The position numbers and the translations under genes were made by a program. Shown here piece after piece: positions 33,637 through 41,789 of a stretch of 64,000 nt of DNA (position 1 is the stretch's first letter; every line of letters begins with the position of its first letter). Location of the stretch: assembly GCF_965284335.1 (NCBI RefSeq), contig NZ_OZ260076.1; one strand, written 5' to 3'. The DNA is from Tabrizicola_A sp965284335. GTDB taxonomy: Bacteria; Pseudomonadota; Alphaproteobacteria; Rhodobacterales; Rhodobacteraceae. The notes beneath the pieces are model-generated. The model was not told where the DNA came from, did not search any database, and worked only from the letters and a program-made list of their open reading frames with translations.

Positions 33637-35343
33637 ATGGCCCTGTCGAACCACGCTCCTATTCCAGAGCTTTACGTTTCCCACGAATCCGCCCTGAAGC
33701 TAAAGCACGAAGCCGGCGCCCTGCCCTCGTGGGATCTGACGGCACGGCAGGTCTGTGATCTGGAACTCTTGATGAACGGCGGCTTTTATCCGCTGAAGGG
33801 CTTCCACAGCGAGGCCGACTATAACAACGTCGTGGAAAACATGCGGCTGGCCGATGGCACGCTGTGGCCGATGCCCATTACGCTGGACGTGCCCGAGGCC
33901 TTTGCCGACAAGATCGAACCCGGTCAGGACATCGCCCTGCGCGACGCCGAGGGTGTGATCTTGGCCATCATGTCGGTGACCGACAAATATGTGCCGAACA
34001 AAGCGCGTGAGGCCGAACTGGTGTTCGGCGCCGACGATCTGGCGCATCCGGCAGTGAATTATCTGCATAATCAGGCGGGTAAGGTCTATCTGGGCGGCCC
34101 GGTGACCGGCATCCAGCAGCCGGTGCATTATGATTTCAAAGCGCGTCGCGACACCCCCAACGAACTCCGCGCCTTCTTCCGCAAGGTGGGCTGGCAGAAG
34201 GTTGTGGCCTTCCAAACCCGCAACCCCCTGCACCGCGCGCATCAGGAACTGACCTTCCGTGCGGCGAAAGAGGCGCAGGCCAACCTTCTGATCCACCCGG
34301 TTGTGGGCATGACCAAACCCGGCGATGTCGACCATTTCACCCGCGTGCGCTGCTATGAAGCGGTGATCGACAAATACCCGGCCTCGACCACCACCATGTC
34401 GCTTCTCAATCTTGCCATGCGCATGGCTGGCCCGCGTGAGGCGGTCTGGCATGGGCTGATCCGCCGCAACCATGGCGTGACGCATTTCATCGTCGGCCGC
34501 GACCATGCCGGCCCCGGCAAGAACAGCCAGGGCAAGGATTTCTACGGCCCCTATGATGCGCAAGAGCTGTTCAAACAGTATGAAACCGAAATCGGCGTGA
34601 GCATGGTTGATTTCAAGCACATGGTCTATGTGCAGGAAAAGGCACAATATTATCCGGCCAACGAAGTGCCCGAAGGCTGCACGGTTTTGGACATTTCCGG
34701 CACCGAACTGCGCCGCCGCCTGCGCGAGGGGCTGGACATTCCGGAATGGTTCTCCTTCCCCGAAGTCGTCACGCAACTGCGCAAAACCTCGCCCGCGCGC
34801 GACAAGCAGGGCTTTACGGTGTTCTTCACCGGGCTTTCGGGATCGGGCAAATCGACCATTGCCAATGCGCTGATGGTCAAGCTGATGGAACAGGGCGGGC
34901 GTCCGGTGACGCTGCTCGACGGCGATGTGGTGCGCAAGCATCTGTCGTCGGAACTGGGCTTTTCCAAAGAGCATCGCGACATCAACATCCGCCGCATCGG
35001 CTATGTGGCCTCCGAGATCACCAAGAACGGCGGCATCGCGATCTGCGCCCCCATCGCCCCCTACACCGCCACCCGCCGCGCGGTGCGCGAGATGATCGAG
35101 GGCTATGGCTCGTTTATCGAGGTGCATGTCGCCACCTCGGTCGAGGAATGCGAACGGCGCGACCGCAAGGGGCTTTATAAGCTGGCACGCGAAGGCAAGA
35201 TCAAGGAATTCACCGGCATTTCAGACCCTTATGAAGCACCCACCAATGCCGAACTGGTGATCGACACCGAAGGCACGCAGGTGGATTCTTGCGCCCATCA
35301 GGTGATCTTGAAGCTGGAATCTATGGGTCTGATCAAGGCGTAA
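33637..35343 (+). CDS. Bifunctional sulfate adenylyltransferase/adenylylsulfate kinase
   Basis: The 568-residue protein joins two enzymes of sulfate activation. Residues 1-390 are ATP sulfurylase of the single-chain (Sat) type, with the nucleotide motif QTRNPLHRAHQ (~195) and GRDHAGPG. Residues ~395-568 are APS kinase, with the P-loop FTGLSGSGKST (~403) and the DGDVVRKHLSSELGFS block. It thus makes PAPS from sulfate and two ATP. The start MALSNHAP at 33637 fits; its ribosome site is weak (GCGAG). It is alone in its unit: 211 bp from trxB upstream and a terminator downstream, with no reductase genes beside it. Confidence 0.95.
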   Translation: MALSNHAPIPELYVSHESALKLKHEAGALPSWDLTARQVCDLELLMNGGFYPLKGFHSEADYNNVVENMRLADGTLWPMPITLDVPEAFADKIEPGQDIALRDAEGVILAIMSVTDKYVPNKAREAELVFGADDLAHPAVNYLHNQAGKVYLGGPVTGIQQPVHYDFKARRDTPNELRAFFRKVGWQKVVAFQTRNPLHRAHQELTFRAAKEAQANLLIHPVVGMTKPGDVDHFTRVRCYEAVIDKYPASTTTMSLLNLAMRMAGPREAVWHGLIRRNHGVTHFIVGRDHAGPGKNSQGKDFYGPYDAQELFKQYETEIGVSMVDFKHMVYVQEKAQYYPANEVPEGCTVLDISGTELRRRLREGLDIPEWFSFPEVVTQLRKTSPARDKQGFTVFFTGLSGSGKSTIANALMVKLMEQGGRPVTLLDGDVVRKHLSSELGFSKEHRDINIRRIGYVASEITKNGGIAICAPIAPYTATRRAVREMIEGYGSFIEVHVATSVEECERRDRKGLYKLAREGKIKEFTGISDPYEAPTNAELVIDTEGTQVDSCAHQVILKLESMGLIKA

Positions 35344-35348
35344 GCCTT

Positions 35349-35369
35349 CGATTTTTCGTCGAAAAATCG
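35349..35369. repeat. 21 bp palindrome after the sulfate-activation gene
   Basis: Nine-base arms CGATTTTTC and GAAAAATCG flank GTC. It starts six bases after the stop codon and stands four bases before a true terminator, so it is unlikely to be the terminator itself. It is of the same design as the pair at 47699 and 47756. Confidence 0.85.
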
Positions 35370-35372
35370 TGC

Positions 35373-35399
35373 GCCGCCCTGAAAAGGGCGGCGTTTTTT
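35373..35399 (+). terminator. Intrinsic terminator after sulfate-activation gene
   Basis: GCCGCCCT and AGGGCGGC close on a GAAA-type loop and are followed by TTTTTT. It ends the upstream gene; the DUF1150 gene converges from the other side at 35413. Confidence 0.9.
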
Positions 35400-35412
35400 C
35401 ATCATGCAAATG

Positions 35413-35640
35413 TCAGTGAACGTTGACCGGGTCCATCTCGTTCTGGCGGGCCAGCACGAAGGCAAGGTTGCGGTCCGCCACCAAAGCCACGCGCGCGCCA
35501 TCGGGGCGGTTGACCGAGTACACTGTCACCAATCCGCCGACCTGAGCCTGCACTTCGGCGGGCAAATCCGCCACGGCGACGGGGCGAACGTAGACGATTG
35601 GACGCTCGGCTTGTGGCAGGGCTTCGAATTTCACATCCAT
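35413..35640 (-). CDS. DUF1150 family protein
   Basis: The 75-residue protein matches DUF1150, a short alphaproteobacterial family almost always next to hsp20, here 12 bp downstream of it. The central VRPVAVADLPAEVQAQVGGL and end DRNLAFVLARQNEMDPVNVH are typical. It should be produced with the heat-shock gene, so a stress role is likely; the biochemical role is unknown. Confidence 0.88.
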   Translation of the reverse strand: MDVKFEALPQAERPIVYVRPVAVADLPAEVQAQVGGLVTVYSVNRPDGARVALVADRNLAFVLARQNEMDPVNVH

Positions 35641-35652
35641 GATGATCTCCTG

Positions 35653-36066
35653 TTACTTGCGGCCGATCTTGATGGTTTGCACAATGGTTTCAGGCACTTG
35701 TCGGTGCAGATCGATATGCAAAAGCCCATGATCCAGCCCCGCCCCGGCCACCTCGACCCCGTCGGCCAGCACGAAAGAGCGCTGGAACGCCCTTGCGGCG
35801 ATGCCTCGGTGGAGGAACACACGGTCGGCGCCATCATCGCCTTGACGGCCGCGCACGACCAGTTGGCGGTCCTCGACGGTGATCGCCAGATCTTCCTCGC
35901 GGAAGCCTGCGACGGCCAGGGTGATGCGGTAGGTGTTTTCCGAGGTCGCCTCGATGTTGAAGGGCGGATAGCCCTCCGAGGCGGTTTTGGCGGTGCGTTC
36001 GACCAGCCGTTCCAACTGTTCAAACCCCAAGAGAAACGGGTGTGCGCCGAAGCTGAGTTTTGTCAT
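35653..36066 (-). CDS. Small heat-shock protein Hsp20 (IbpA type)
   Basis: The 137-residue chaperone has an alpha-crystallin domain (residues ~35-125, with YPPFNIEATSENTYRITLAVAGF and ITVEDRQLVVRG) and the short tail TIKIGRK with an I-x-I motif for oligomer contacts. It holds unfolded proteins during heat. Two control elements lie upstream: an RpoH-type promoter (36133-36162) and a ROSE-like RNA thermometer covering the ribosome site (36075-36090). The DUF1150 gene follows in the same unit. Confidence 0.95.
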   Translation of the reverse strand: MTKLSFGAHPFLLGFEQLERLVERTAKTASEGYPPFNIEATSENTYRITLAVAGFREEDLAITVEDRQLVVRGRQGDDGADRVFLHRGIAARAFQRSFVLADGVEVAGAGLDHGLLHIDLHRQVPETIVQTIKIGRK

Positions 36067-36127
36067 CTGTCATGTCCTTGATTCAAGCGACATCTGTGGC
36101 CCGGCCCCGTGCTGCGGCGGCCGATTG
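36067..36127 (-). promoter_or_regulatory. ROSE-like RNA thermometer in the hsp20 leader
   Basis: The leader's last hairpin (36075-36090) reads UCGCUU-GAAUC-AAGGA on the minus strand. The U(U/C)GCU motif pairs with the ribosome site AAGGA, leaving one unpaired G, exactly as in ROSE elements of rhizobial small heat-shock genes. The ATG lies eight bases beyond. GC-rich arms further upstream (near 36093-36120) could form the supporting hairpin. The leader of about 60 nt, counted from the predicted start, is ROSE-sized. Confidence 0.8.
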
Positions 36128-36132
36128 ATGTG

Positions 36133-36162
36133 AATATGGGGCGGCAGAAGGGGCGGCGCAAG
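36133..36162 (-). promoter_or_regulatory. RpoH (sigma-32) type promoter for hsp20
   Basis: On the minus strand, CTTG (36159-36162) is followed after 17 bases by CCCCATATT (36133-36141). This fits the heat-shock consensus, CTTG at -35 and CCCCATnT at -10, at the ideal spacing. Transcription would begin near 36126. Confidence 0.7.
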
Positions 36163-36281
36163 GGTGTCTGGGCATGTAAAAAATGCGTAAAAAATCGCCG
36201 AAAGCGTCGAGATTCTTTACATAATCGCGGCGAATCGCTTTATCTTTGTGGCCAACCAAAATGATCGGACCCGAAGCCGCC

Positions 36282-36500
36282 ATGAACATCTCCAGCGAAA
36301 TGAACTTCGAGGACATGCTTCGTGTGAAGCTTGAAGTATTGCGGCGTGAGCATCGTGATTTGGATGAGGCGATTGCGGCTTTGGAGCTGTCGGGGCGGCC
36401 TGATCAGCTGACGCTGCGGCGGCTGAAAAAGCAAAAGCTGGCGCTGAAAGATCAGATCGTGAAATTCGAAGATCAGCTGATCCCTGACATCATTGCATAA
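36282..36500 (+). CDS. YdcH/DUF465 family small helical protein
   Basis: The 72-residue protein is nearly all charged helix (MLRVKLEVLRREHRDLDEAIAALE, then LRRLKKQKLALKDQIVKFEDQL), the coiled-coil hairpin of DUF465. The start is uncertain: ATGs at 36261, 36282 and 36300 are in frame; 36282 is taken because MN(I/L)xxEM begins near there in relatives. It is transcribed away from hsp20, and its own promoter should lie in the AT-rich 36175-36245. The function is unknown. Confidence 0.75.
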   Translation: MNISSEMNFEDMLRVKLEVLRREHRDLDEAIAALELSGRPDQLTLRRLKKQKLALKDQIVKFEDQLIPDIIA

Positions 36501-36725
36501 GCGGCGGGGCCGACAAAGACCCGTTACCGCCCGCCCCAAGGCAAACCCCCGGCTGCGGCATCAAGGCCCTGAAATCGTTGAAAAATGGCGTCTGGTTTGC
36601 GTCGGTTTCCCGTCGGGTTTGCGTCGGGTATCCGTCCCGACATTTCGCCCGCCTGCCTTGGCCCGGCTTGCCCCGCTCTGCCCATCGGTATAAGGCGCTG
36701 GTGACACCTTTTTTCGGAGGCGCGC
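36501..36725. other. Intergenic spacer before purE with short internal repeats
   Basis: The spacer holds no frame I trust. A patch at about 36593-36645 repeats GTCGG(G)TTTGCGTCGG-like words two to three times and ends in CGTCCCGAC. No riboswitch fold was recognised before purE. Confidence 0.4.
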
Positions 36726-37208
36726 ATGGCTGTCGATGTGGGGATCATCATGGGAAGCCAGTCCGACTGGCCGACGATGAAAGAGGCCGCGCTGATCTTG
36801 GATCAGCTGGGGGTCAGCTATGAGACAAAGATCGTCTCGGCCCATCGCACGCCTGATCGGCTGTGGGACTATGGGCGCGCGGCGGCGGGGCGGATCAAGG
36901 TTATCATCGCGGGTGCCGGGGGCGCTGCGCATTTGCCGGGCATGATGGCGTCGAAAACCCGGGTGCCGGTGATTGGCGTGCCGGTGCAGACCAAGGCGCT
37001 GTCGGGGGTGGATAGCCTTTATTCCATTTTGCAGATGCCCAAGGGCTATCCGGTGGCCACCATGGCAATCGGGGCGGCGGGGGCGGCCAATGCCGGGCTG
37101 ATGGCGGCGGGGATCTTGGCGATTTTCGATGCCGCCTTGGCCGAGCGGTTGGAGGCGTGGCGCGCTGCACTTTCGGCCTCGATCCCGGAGGAGCCGAAGG
37201 ATGCGTGA
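36726..37208 (+). CDS. purE: 5-(carboxyamino)imidazole ribonucleotide mutase PurE
   Basis: The 160-residue enzyme converts N5-CAIR to CAIR in purine synthesis. The substrate loop IIMGSQSDWPTMKEA, SAHRTPDR, and GAGGAAHLPGMMASKT with the catalytic histidine are present. CGGAGG lies seven bases before the ATG. It overlaps purK by eight bases, so both are translated together. The product CAIR is the substrate of PurC, encoded at 1186-1947. Confidence 0.97.
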   Translation: MAVDVGIIMGSQSDWPTMKEAALILDQLGVSYETKIVSAHRTPDRLWDYGRAAAGRIKVIIAGAGGAAHLPGMMASKTRVPVIGVPVQTKALSGVDSLYSILQMPKGYPVATMAIGAAGAANAGLMAAGILAIFDAALAERLEAWRAALSASIPEEPKDA

Positions 37209-38274
37209 GATGTTGCAGCCCGGCGCGACCATCGGGATCTTGGGCGGCGGCCAGTTGGGCCGCATGTTGGCGGTGGCCGCCAGCCGTTTGGGATACAAGA
37301 CCCATATCTATGAGCCGGGTGCCAACCCGCCTGCCGCCGATGTGGCCCATGCCTGCACGACTGCCGGCTATGATGACCATGCCGCCCTTGCCGCCTTTGC
37401 CGCATCGGTCGATGTCATCACCTATGAGTTTGAAAACGTGCCGACGGCGGCCTTGGATGTGTTGGAGGCGGTGCGCCCCATTCGCCCCAACCGCCGCGCG
37501 CTGGCCATCTCGCAAGACCGGATTGCGGAAAAGGATTTTCTGACCGGCTTGGGCCTGACCTGCGCGCCCTATGCCGCCGTGAATTCGCTGGCCGATCTGG
37601 AGGCGGCGATTGCCCGCATCGGGGTGCCTGCGATTTTGAAGACCACCCGGCTTGGTTATGATGGCAAGGGCCAAGCGCGGATCATGGCGGCGGGAGATGC
37701 GCCTGCGGCCTTTGCGGCGATGGCGGGTGCGCCTGCGGTGCTGGAGGGCTTTGTCAACTTTAGCCATGAGGTGTCGGTGATCGCGGCGCGGGGCTTGGAT
37801 GGGTCTGTTGCGGCCTATGATCCTGGCGAGAATGTGCATAAGGACGGGATTTTGGCGACCACGACGGTGCCGGCGCGGCTGTCACCCGGCCAGCGGTCGG
37901 ATGCCGTTTTGCTGGCGGCGCGGATTTTGAATGCGCTGGATTATGTCGGCGTCATGGGGGTGGAGTTGTTTGTCACCTCGGCGGGGCTTTTGGTGAATGA
38001 GATTGCACCAAGGGTGCATAATTCCGGCCATTGGACGCAAAACGGCTGTGCCGTCGATCAGTTCGAGCAGCATATCCGCGCGGTGGTGGGGCTGCCGTTG
38101 GGCGATGGGGCGCGCCATTCGGATGTGGTGATGGAAAACCTGATTGGCGATGATATCGCCAAGGTTCCGGCGATTTTGCGCGAGCGCCATGCGGCGCTGC
38201 ATCTCTATGGCAAGGCCGAGGCGCGGCCCGGCCGCAAGATGGGCCATGTGAACCGGGTGGTGGTGAAGGGCTGA
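37201..38274 (+). CDS. purK: 5-(carboxyamino)imidazole ribonucleotide synthase PurK
   Basis: The 357-residue ATP-grasp enzyme makes N5-CAIR from AIR, ATP and bicarbonate. The start IGILGGGQLGRMLAVAA, the central ATP-grasp LKTTRLGYDGKGQARI and the late EIAPRVHNSGHWTQN block are typical. The ATG at 37201 lies within the end of purE. Palindromic repeat pieces begin just after its stop. Confidence 0.97.
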   Translation: MREMLQPGATIGILGGGQLGRMLAVAASRLGYKTHIYEPGANPPAADVAHACTTAGYDDHAALAAFAASVDVITYEFENVPTAALDVLEAVRPIRPNRRALAISQDRIAEKDFLTGLGLTCAPYAAVNSLADLEAAIARIGVPAILKTTRLGYDGKGQARIMAAGDAPAAFAAMAGAPAVLEGFVNFSHEVSVIAARGLDGSVAAYDPGENVHKDGILATTTVPARLSPGQRSDAVLLAARILNALDYVGVMGVELFVTSAGLLVNEIAPRVHNSGHWTQNGCAVDQFEQHIRAVVGLPLGDGARHSDVVMENLIGDDIAKVPAILRERHAALHLYGKAEARPGRKMGHVNRVVVKG

Positions 38275-38280
38275 GGCGCG

Positions 38281-38372
38281 GGCGGCGAGCGAGGGAACCG
38301 ACACGAGGAGCGGCGGGGGGGAAGATCACGCTCATCGTCGCCTTCGGCGCTCTTCGCGCGGGAATCGATATG
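38281..38372. repeat. Degenerate pieces of the ~60 bp palindromic element
   Basis: GCGAGCGAGGGAACCGACAC and GAGGAG, then, further on, CTCATCGTCGCCTTCGGCGC resemble the two halves of the element at 10227-10287 and 52740-52797, but mismatches and added G-runs break the symmetry. It lies between convergent purK and hydrolase genes. Confidence 0.45.
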
Positions 38373-38381
38373 AGGCGCGGT

Positions 38382-39089
38382 TTAGCGTTTGATCGAGGTG
38401 ACCAGCCGCATCACCGCTGAGGGCAGGGTCAGGTTTTTTTCGAACTTTCCTTCGCGCAGGAAAGCCAGCACTTGGGCGATGACCAGCGGGTTGTTCATCA
38501 AAAAGGTATGGCTGACCGGCAGGGTGATATGATCGGCCCCTTGCAGCCGGGTTGAGGCAACGGACACCTTGCCATCATTCGGCCCCGGAATAAGCCCGCC
38601 AATCAAGGGGTTTAGCGGCACGGTTCCCGCGATCACCCCCACCTCATATTCGGGCAGGGCCAATCGGTTGGGAAAAGAGCGGGGGCCGGTGCCAAGTTCC
38701 ATCCCTGCCGGGCCCATCAGCTTTTGAAAGGCGCCAAGATCGCCAAAGCGGTCCACGAGTTCCGAGCCGCCGTTGGGCGGGGCCAGCATCACCATGCGCC
38801 CCATCAGGGCCGGGCGATGTTCGGCCAGCCAAGCCCGGGCGAGGATGCCGCCCATGGAATGGGTCACGAAATGCACCCGGCGCGCGCCACAGGCCGCGAT
38901 GCGCCGGCCAACGCCTGCCACCAGATCCTCGATCGGGGCGCGGGTGGAGGGATAGCCGTGGTTCATTACCCCATAGCCCGCCTGCATCAGCGCCTCTTGC
39001 ATCAGCGCAAGCGAGCGGGGTGTGCGGCTGAGGCCGTGGAGCAGGATCACCACCTCATCACCGGCGCCGGGTTTGGATCGGATTTTCAT
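38382..39089 (-). CDS. Alpha/beta hydrolase (lipase-like)
   Basis: The 235-residue protein has an oxyanion patch VVILLHGLSRTPRSL near the N-terminus, the nucleophile elbow THSMGG with its serine (about residue 89), and HTFLMNN near the C-terminus with the likely catalytic histidine. This is the fold of cytosolic esterases/lipases; no signal peptide is seen from the ATG at 39089. The frame extends upstream to 39275 without conserved residues. The substrate is unknown. Confidence 0.82.
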   Translation of the reverse strand: MKIRSKPGAGDEVVILLHGLSRTPRSLALMQEALMQAGYGVMNHGYPSTRAPIEDLVAGVGRRIAACGARRVHFVTHSMGGILARAWLAEHRPALMGRMVMLAPPNGGSELVDRFGDLGAFQKLMGPAGMELGTGPRSFPNRLALPEYEVGVIAGTVPLNPLIGGLIPGPNDGKVSVASTRLQGADHITLPVSHTFLMNNPLVIAQVLAFLREGKFEKNLTLPSAVMRLVTSIKR

Positions 39090-39265
39090 CGTTTCAGCCC
39101 CCCCTTCGCGCGCGTGCCTGCGCCCCGCCTGCCCCATCCGCGCCTGCGCCATCTTGGCCCGCCTTATGGCTTTTGGCGCATTGGACAGTCTGCCGTCAGT
39201 CCTAGCGCCGGATGGCGGGATGCGAAAGGGTGGACATCGCCCGGTCAGGTCGTAAAACTGCGCCC

Positions 39266-39718
39266 ATGGCCCCACGCACCCCCAGACTTGCCGCCCGTGC
39301 CCTGATCTTGCATCAGGATCGGCTTTTGCTGGTCAATGCCTTTCCGGGGGGCAAATCGGATTTGTGGTGCGCGCCGGGGGGTGGGGTGGAAAGCGGGGCG
39401 TCCTTGCCGGACAATCTGGCGCGTGAGGTTTATGAGGAATGTGGGTTGCGCGTGACGGTGGGGGCGCCGGCCTTGGTCAATGAGTTTCACGATGCCCGGT
39501 CGGGGTTTCATCAGGTGGATTTGTTCTTTCGCTGCACCATTGTGGCGGGGGCGTTGGATGCGGGCTGGCGCGACCCGCAAGGGGTTGTGACCGAGCGGCG
39601 GTTTTTCAGCCGCGATGCCTTGGAGATGGGGCAGATCCGGTTCAAGCCAGACAGCCTGCCCCGCGCCGCTTGGGGCATGGGGTGCCATTATGATCCCTTG
39701 GAGCCTTTGGTGCTATGA
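39266..39718 (+). CDS. Nudix hydrolase
   Basis: The 150-residue protein has a Nudix fold with the metal-binding helix REVYEECGL intact (about residues 53-61). The first Glu of the full Nudix box (seven residues before that helix) is Ala here, while GGGVESG before it is normal. Nudix enzymes split nucleoside diphosphates linked to another group; the substrate is not predictable. Its stop overlaps the start of the Gre-like gene (ATGA). Confidence 0.88.
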   Translation: MAPRTPRLAARALILHQDRLLLVNAFPGGKSDLWCAPGGGVESGASLPDNLAREVYEECGLRVTVGAPALVNEFHDARSGFHQVDLFFRCTIVAGALDAGWRDPQGVVTERRFFSRDALEMGQIRFKPDSLPRAAWGMGCHYDPLEPLVL

Positions 39719-40209
39719 GCCGGGCTTTTGTGAAAGAGGGCACGGGCGAGTTGGAGCCTTTGCCCGATCTGCCGATCTCGGGGCATCCGAATTATGTGAC
39801 GCCGCGGGGGCTGGCGGATTTGCGCGCACGGCTGGTGGCGCGGCAGGCTGATCTGGCGGCCTTGCGCGCGCGGGTTGAGCGGTTGGACCGTCTGCCCGAG
39901 GCGGCGGCCGAGCGGGATATTCGTTATCTGGAGGCACGGCTGCGCAGCGCCATCCTCGTCGAAGCGGCTCTGCCGCACTCCTCGGGGGTTGCGTTTGGGC
40001 ATCGGGTGGTGGTGCAAATGGGCGAGGCGCAATCGGTTTTCGAGATTGTGGGCGAGGATGAGGCGGATGCCGCTTTGGGCCGTATCGCGCCGCAATCGCC
40101 TTTGGCGCGCGCCTTGATGGGGGCGATGGTGGGCGATGTTGTGATCTGGCGGCGGCCTTCGGGGGCGGTGGAGCTGGAGGTGGTGGCAATTGAGCCGGGC
40201 GGCCTGTGA
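39715..40209 (+). CDS. GreA/GreB-family protein lacking the acidic tip
   Basis: The 164-residue protein has an N-terminal coiled coil (residues ~40-85) and a C-terminal FKBP-like domain (FGHRVVVQMGEAQSVFEIVGEDEADAALG, SPLARALMGAMVGDVV) as in GreA/GreB and Rnk. The acidic loop typical of true Gre factors (GDxxENAEY) is replaced by DRLPEAAAERDIRYLEARL, so transcript cleavage seems unlikely. It may bind RNA polymerase in a different manner. It is coupled to the Nudix gene before it and overlaps the acetyltransferase gene after it by 20 bases. Confidence 0.82.
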   Translation: MSRAFVKEGTGELEPLPDLPISGHPNYVTPRGLADLRARLVARQADLAALRARVERLDRLPEAAAERDIRYLEARLRSAILVEAALPHSSGVAFGHRVVVQMGEAQSVFEIVGEDEADAALGRIAPQSPLARALMGAMVGDVVIWRRPSGAVELEVVAIEPGGL

Positions 40210-40696
40210 CATCGTGATCCGCGCGCTGGACCCTGTCGCCGATCTGGCGGCGGTGGAGGACTGTTACGCGCGATCGGCTGATTACTGGATCTTGGCCGAG
40301 CGAGCCCCCCTTGATCCGGGGCTGGCGGCCCAGTTTTTCATCCAGTGCCCTCCCGGCTGTGATCCGGCGCACTCGCAGCGGTTGGGGCTTTATGAGGGGC
40401 CGGTGTTGCAAGGCTTGGCGGAGCTGTCCTTTGGCTTTCCCGCACCGGGGGATGCCTATTTGGGTTTGCAGATCTTGGCCCCTGAGGCGCGGGGGCGGGG
40501 ATTGGGGCGGCGTCTTTTGGCCGAGGTGGAGGCGCGCGCACGGGCGGCCGGGGCGGCGGCGCTGTCTCTGGCGGTTTTGGCCGAGAACCCGCGCGGCTGG
40601 GCCTTTTGGGCGCGTGAGGGGTTTGAGGATACCGGGTTCAGCCGAGAGGATGCGGGCAGCGGCCATGTGCTGCACCGGCTGCGCAAGACCTTGTAG
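40190..40696 (+). CDS. GNAT-family N-acetyltransferase
   Basis: The 168-residue protein has a GNAT core with the acetyl-CoA loop GRGLGRRLL (EARGRGLGRRLLAEVEARAR, about residue 100) and NPRGWAFWAREGFEDTG in the last third, where the family's common aromatic substrate-site residues lie. The start taken is a TTG at 40190 with GGAGGTGG seven bases before it, inside the end of the Gre-like gene; a GTG at 40214 is the alternative. The acceptor substrate is unknown. Confidence 0.82.
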   Translation: MSRAACDIVIRALDPVADLAAVEDCYARSADYWILAERAPLDPGLAAQFFIQCPPGCDPAHSQRLGLYEGPVLQGLAELSFGFPAPGDAYLGLQILAPEARGRGLGRRLLAEVEARARAAGAAALSLAVLAENPRGWAFWAREGFEDTGFSREDAGSGHVLHRLRKTL

Positions 40697-40795
40697 CGCG
40701 CGCTGGGGGCCTGAAGCGTTGTTTGGGTATTTCGACCAAGATGAAAGGGCTGCCCTTCGGGCATCAGGGCCATGGGGCGCTTGTTAGGCAAAGGT

Positions 40796-41272
40796 TCAGA
40801 GCGGCGGCGCGGCCACGGTTTCGCGGGGGCTGTCATCGCCGGGGCGGCAGATCAGGGCGGGCGGGCTGGCATCTGGCAAGATCAGCCCCAGCGCACGGGA
40901 GGCGGAAAAGCCGCAGCGGGTGAAAAAGCCGGGCCTGCCTTGGACCACCACGGTTTGGCCCTTGATCAGGATGAGTTTTGCCACCCCGGCCACGAAACGC
41001 GTGCCCCAGCCTTGGCCTTGCCAATCGGGGGCAATGGCCAAAGGGCCGAGCGCCAGCCAGCCTGCGGGGGCCGCAAGGCGGGAAAGGGCGAGGTATCCGG
41101 CCAGCCCTGTGCCCCAAGGCAGCACCATTTCCAACTCGATCTGCCCTGCGGCGCGCAGGCTGCGGAGCAAGGCGGCGGTCTTGGGGTTGGAATAGGCGGT
41201 GGTGAGAAGGGCCTCGGCCATCTCTTCCTCGCCAGCGCGCAAGGGGCGCATGAAGTCGGGGCCTGCGGGCAT
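40796..41272 (-). CDS. GNAT-family N-acetyltransferase
   Basis: The 158-residue protein has acidic, helical N-terminus (GEEEMAEALLTTAY) and the acetyl-CoA site LAIAPDWQGQGWGTRFVAGV, then GFFTRCGF. It resembles the YhbS-like group of GNAT proteins. It converges on the preceding acetyltransferase gene and stands 30 bp past the iron-permease gene on the same strand. The substrate is unknown. Confidence 0.83.
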   Translation of the reverse strand: MPAGPDFMRPLRAGEEEMAEALLTTAYSNPKTAALLRSLRAAGQIELEMVLPWGTGLAGYLALSRLAAPAGWLALGPLAIAPDWQGQGWGTRFVAGVAKLILIKGQTVVVQGRPGFFTRCGFSASRALGLILPDASPPALICRPGDDSPRETVAAPPL

Positions 41273-41302
41273 GGGGCGCCTTTCTGGATCAGGTTCGGGT
41301 GA

Positions 41303-41707
41303 TCACGCTTCGGGGGTGTCGGTATCCGTTTCGCCGCGCAAGAGCCGCCCTCGGGCATCTGTGGCAAGGGTCTGATATTTGCGGCGAAACTCGGCAAGGC
41401 GGGTCTCGTCCAACTCTTCAAGGTCAAGAAGCGCGTTGTGGGCGCCTTTTGTGGCGCGGATCAGCTCATCGAGTTTCAGCTGAATGGCGGCGGTGTCGCG
41501 GTTCTGGGTGTTCTGGATCAAGAACACCATCAGGAAGGTGACGATGGTGGTGCCCGTGTTGATGACCAGTTGCCATGTGTCGGAAAAGCCGAAGATCGGC
41601 CCGGTCACAATCCAACCAGCGATGACGAAGAGCGCCAAGAGAAAGGTGCTTTGACGGCCGCACCAATGCGAGATTGTCTTGGCAATGCTGCCATATGCGT
41701 CGGCCAT
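41303..41707 (-). CDS. Low-affinity iron permease family membrane protein
   Basis: The 134-residue protein has two membrane segments (FLLALFVIAGWIVTGPIFG and LVINTGTTIVTFLMVFLIQN) and the family patch FSDTWQLVINTGTTIVTFLMV, followed by NTQNRDTAAIQLKLDELI and a helical acidic tail. This is the bacterial branch of the Fet4-like family; iron transport by the short bacterial forms is not proven. It follows the groEL terminator on the same strand and so has its own or read-through transcription. Confidence 0.85.
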   Translation of the reverse strand: MADAYGSIAKTISHWCGRQSTFLLALFVIAGWIVTGPIFGFSDTWQLVINTGTTIVTFLMVFLIQNTQNRDTAAIQLKLDELIRATKGAHNALLDLEELDETRLAEFRRKYQTLATDARGRLLRGETDTDTPEA

Positions 41708-41739
41708 TTTGCGAGTCCTGACAGGGCGTTGGAAATGAA

Positions 41740-41766
41740 AAAGGGCGGCCACGAGGGGCCGCCCTT
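41740..41766 (-). terminator. Intrinsic terminator after groEL
   Basis: AAAGGGCGGCC and GGCCGCCCTTT form an 11-base stem with a small loop. On the minus strand it ends in TTTTTCAT. It lies 24 bp past the groEL stop. Confidence 0.9.
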
Positions 41767-41789
41767 TCTCTATCATGCCGGTTGGCAGA

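Noticed and set aside
33700..35127. 475-codon minus-strand frame opposite the sulfate-activation gene
   Set aside because: The plus strand encodes an unmistakable ATP sulfurylase/APS kinase; the antisense product is His-rich and without motifs.
36726..37208. Purine riboswitch upstream of purE
   Set aside because: No paired stems with the conserved loop words were found between 36501 and 36725.
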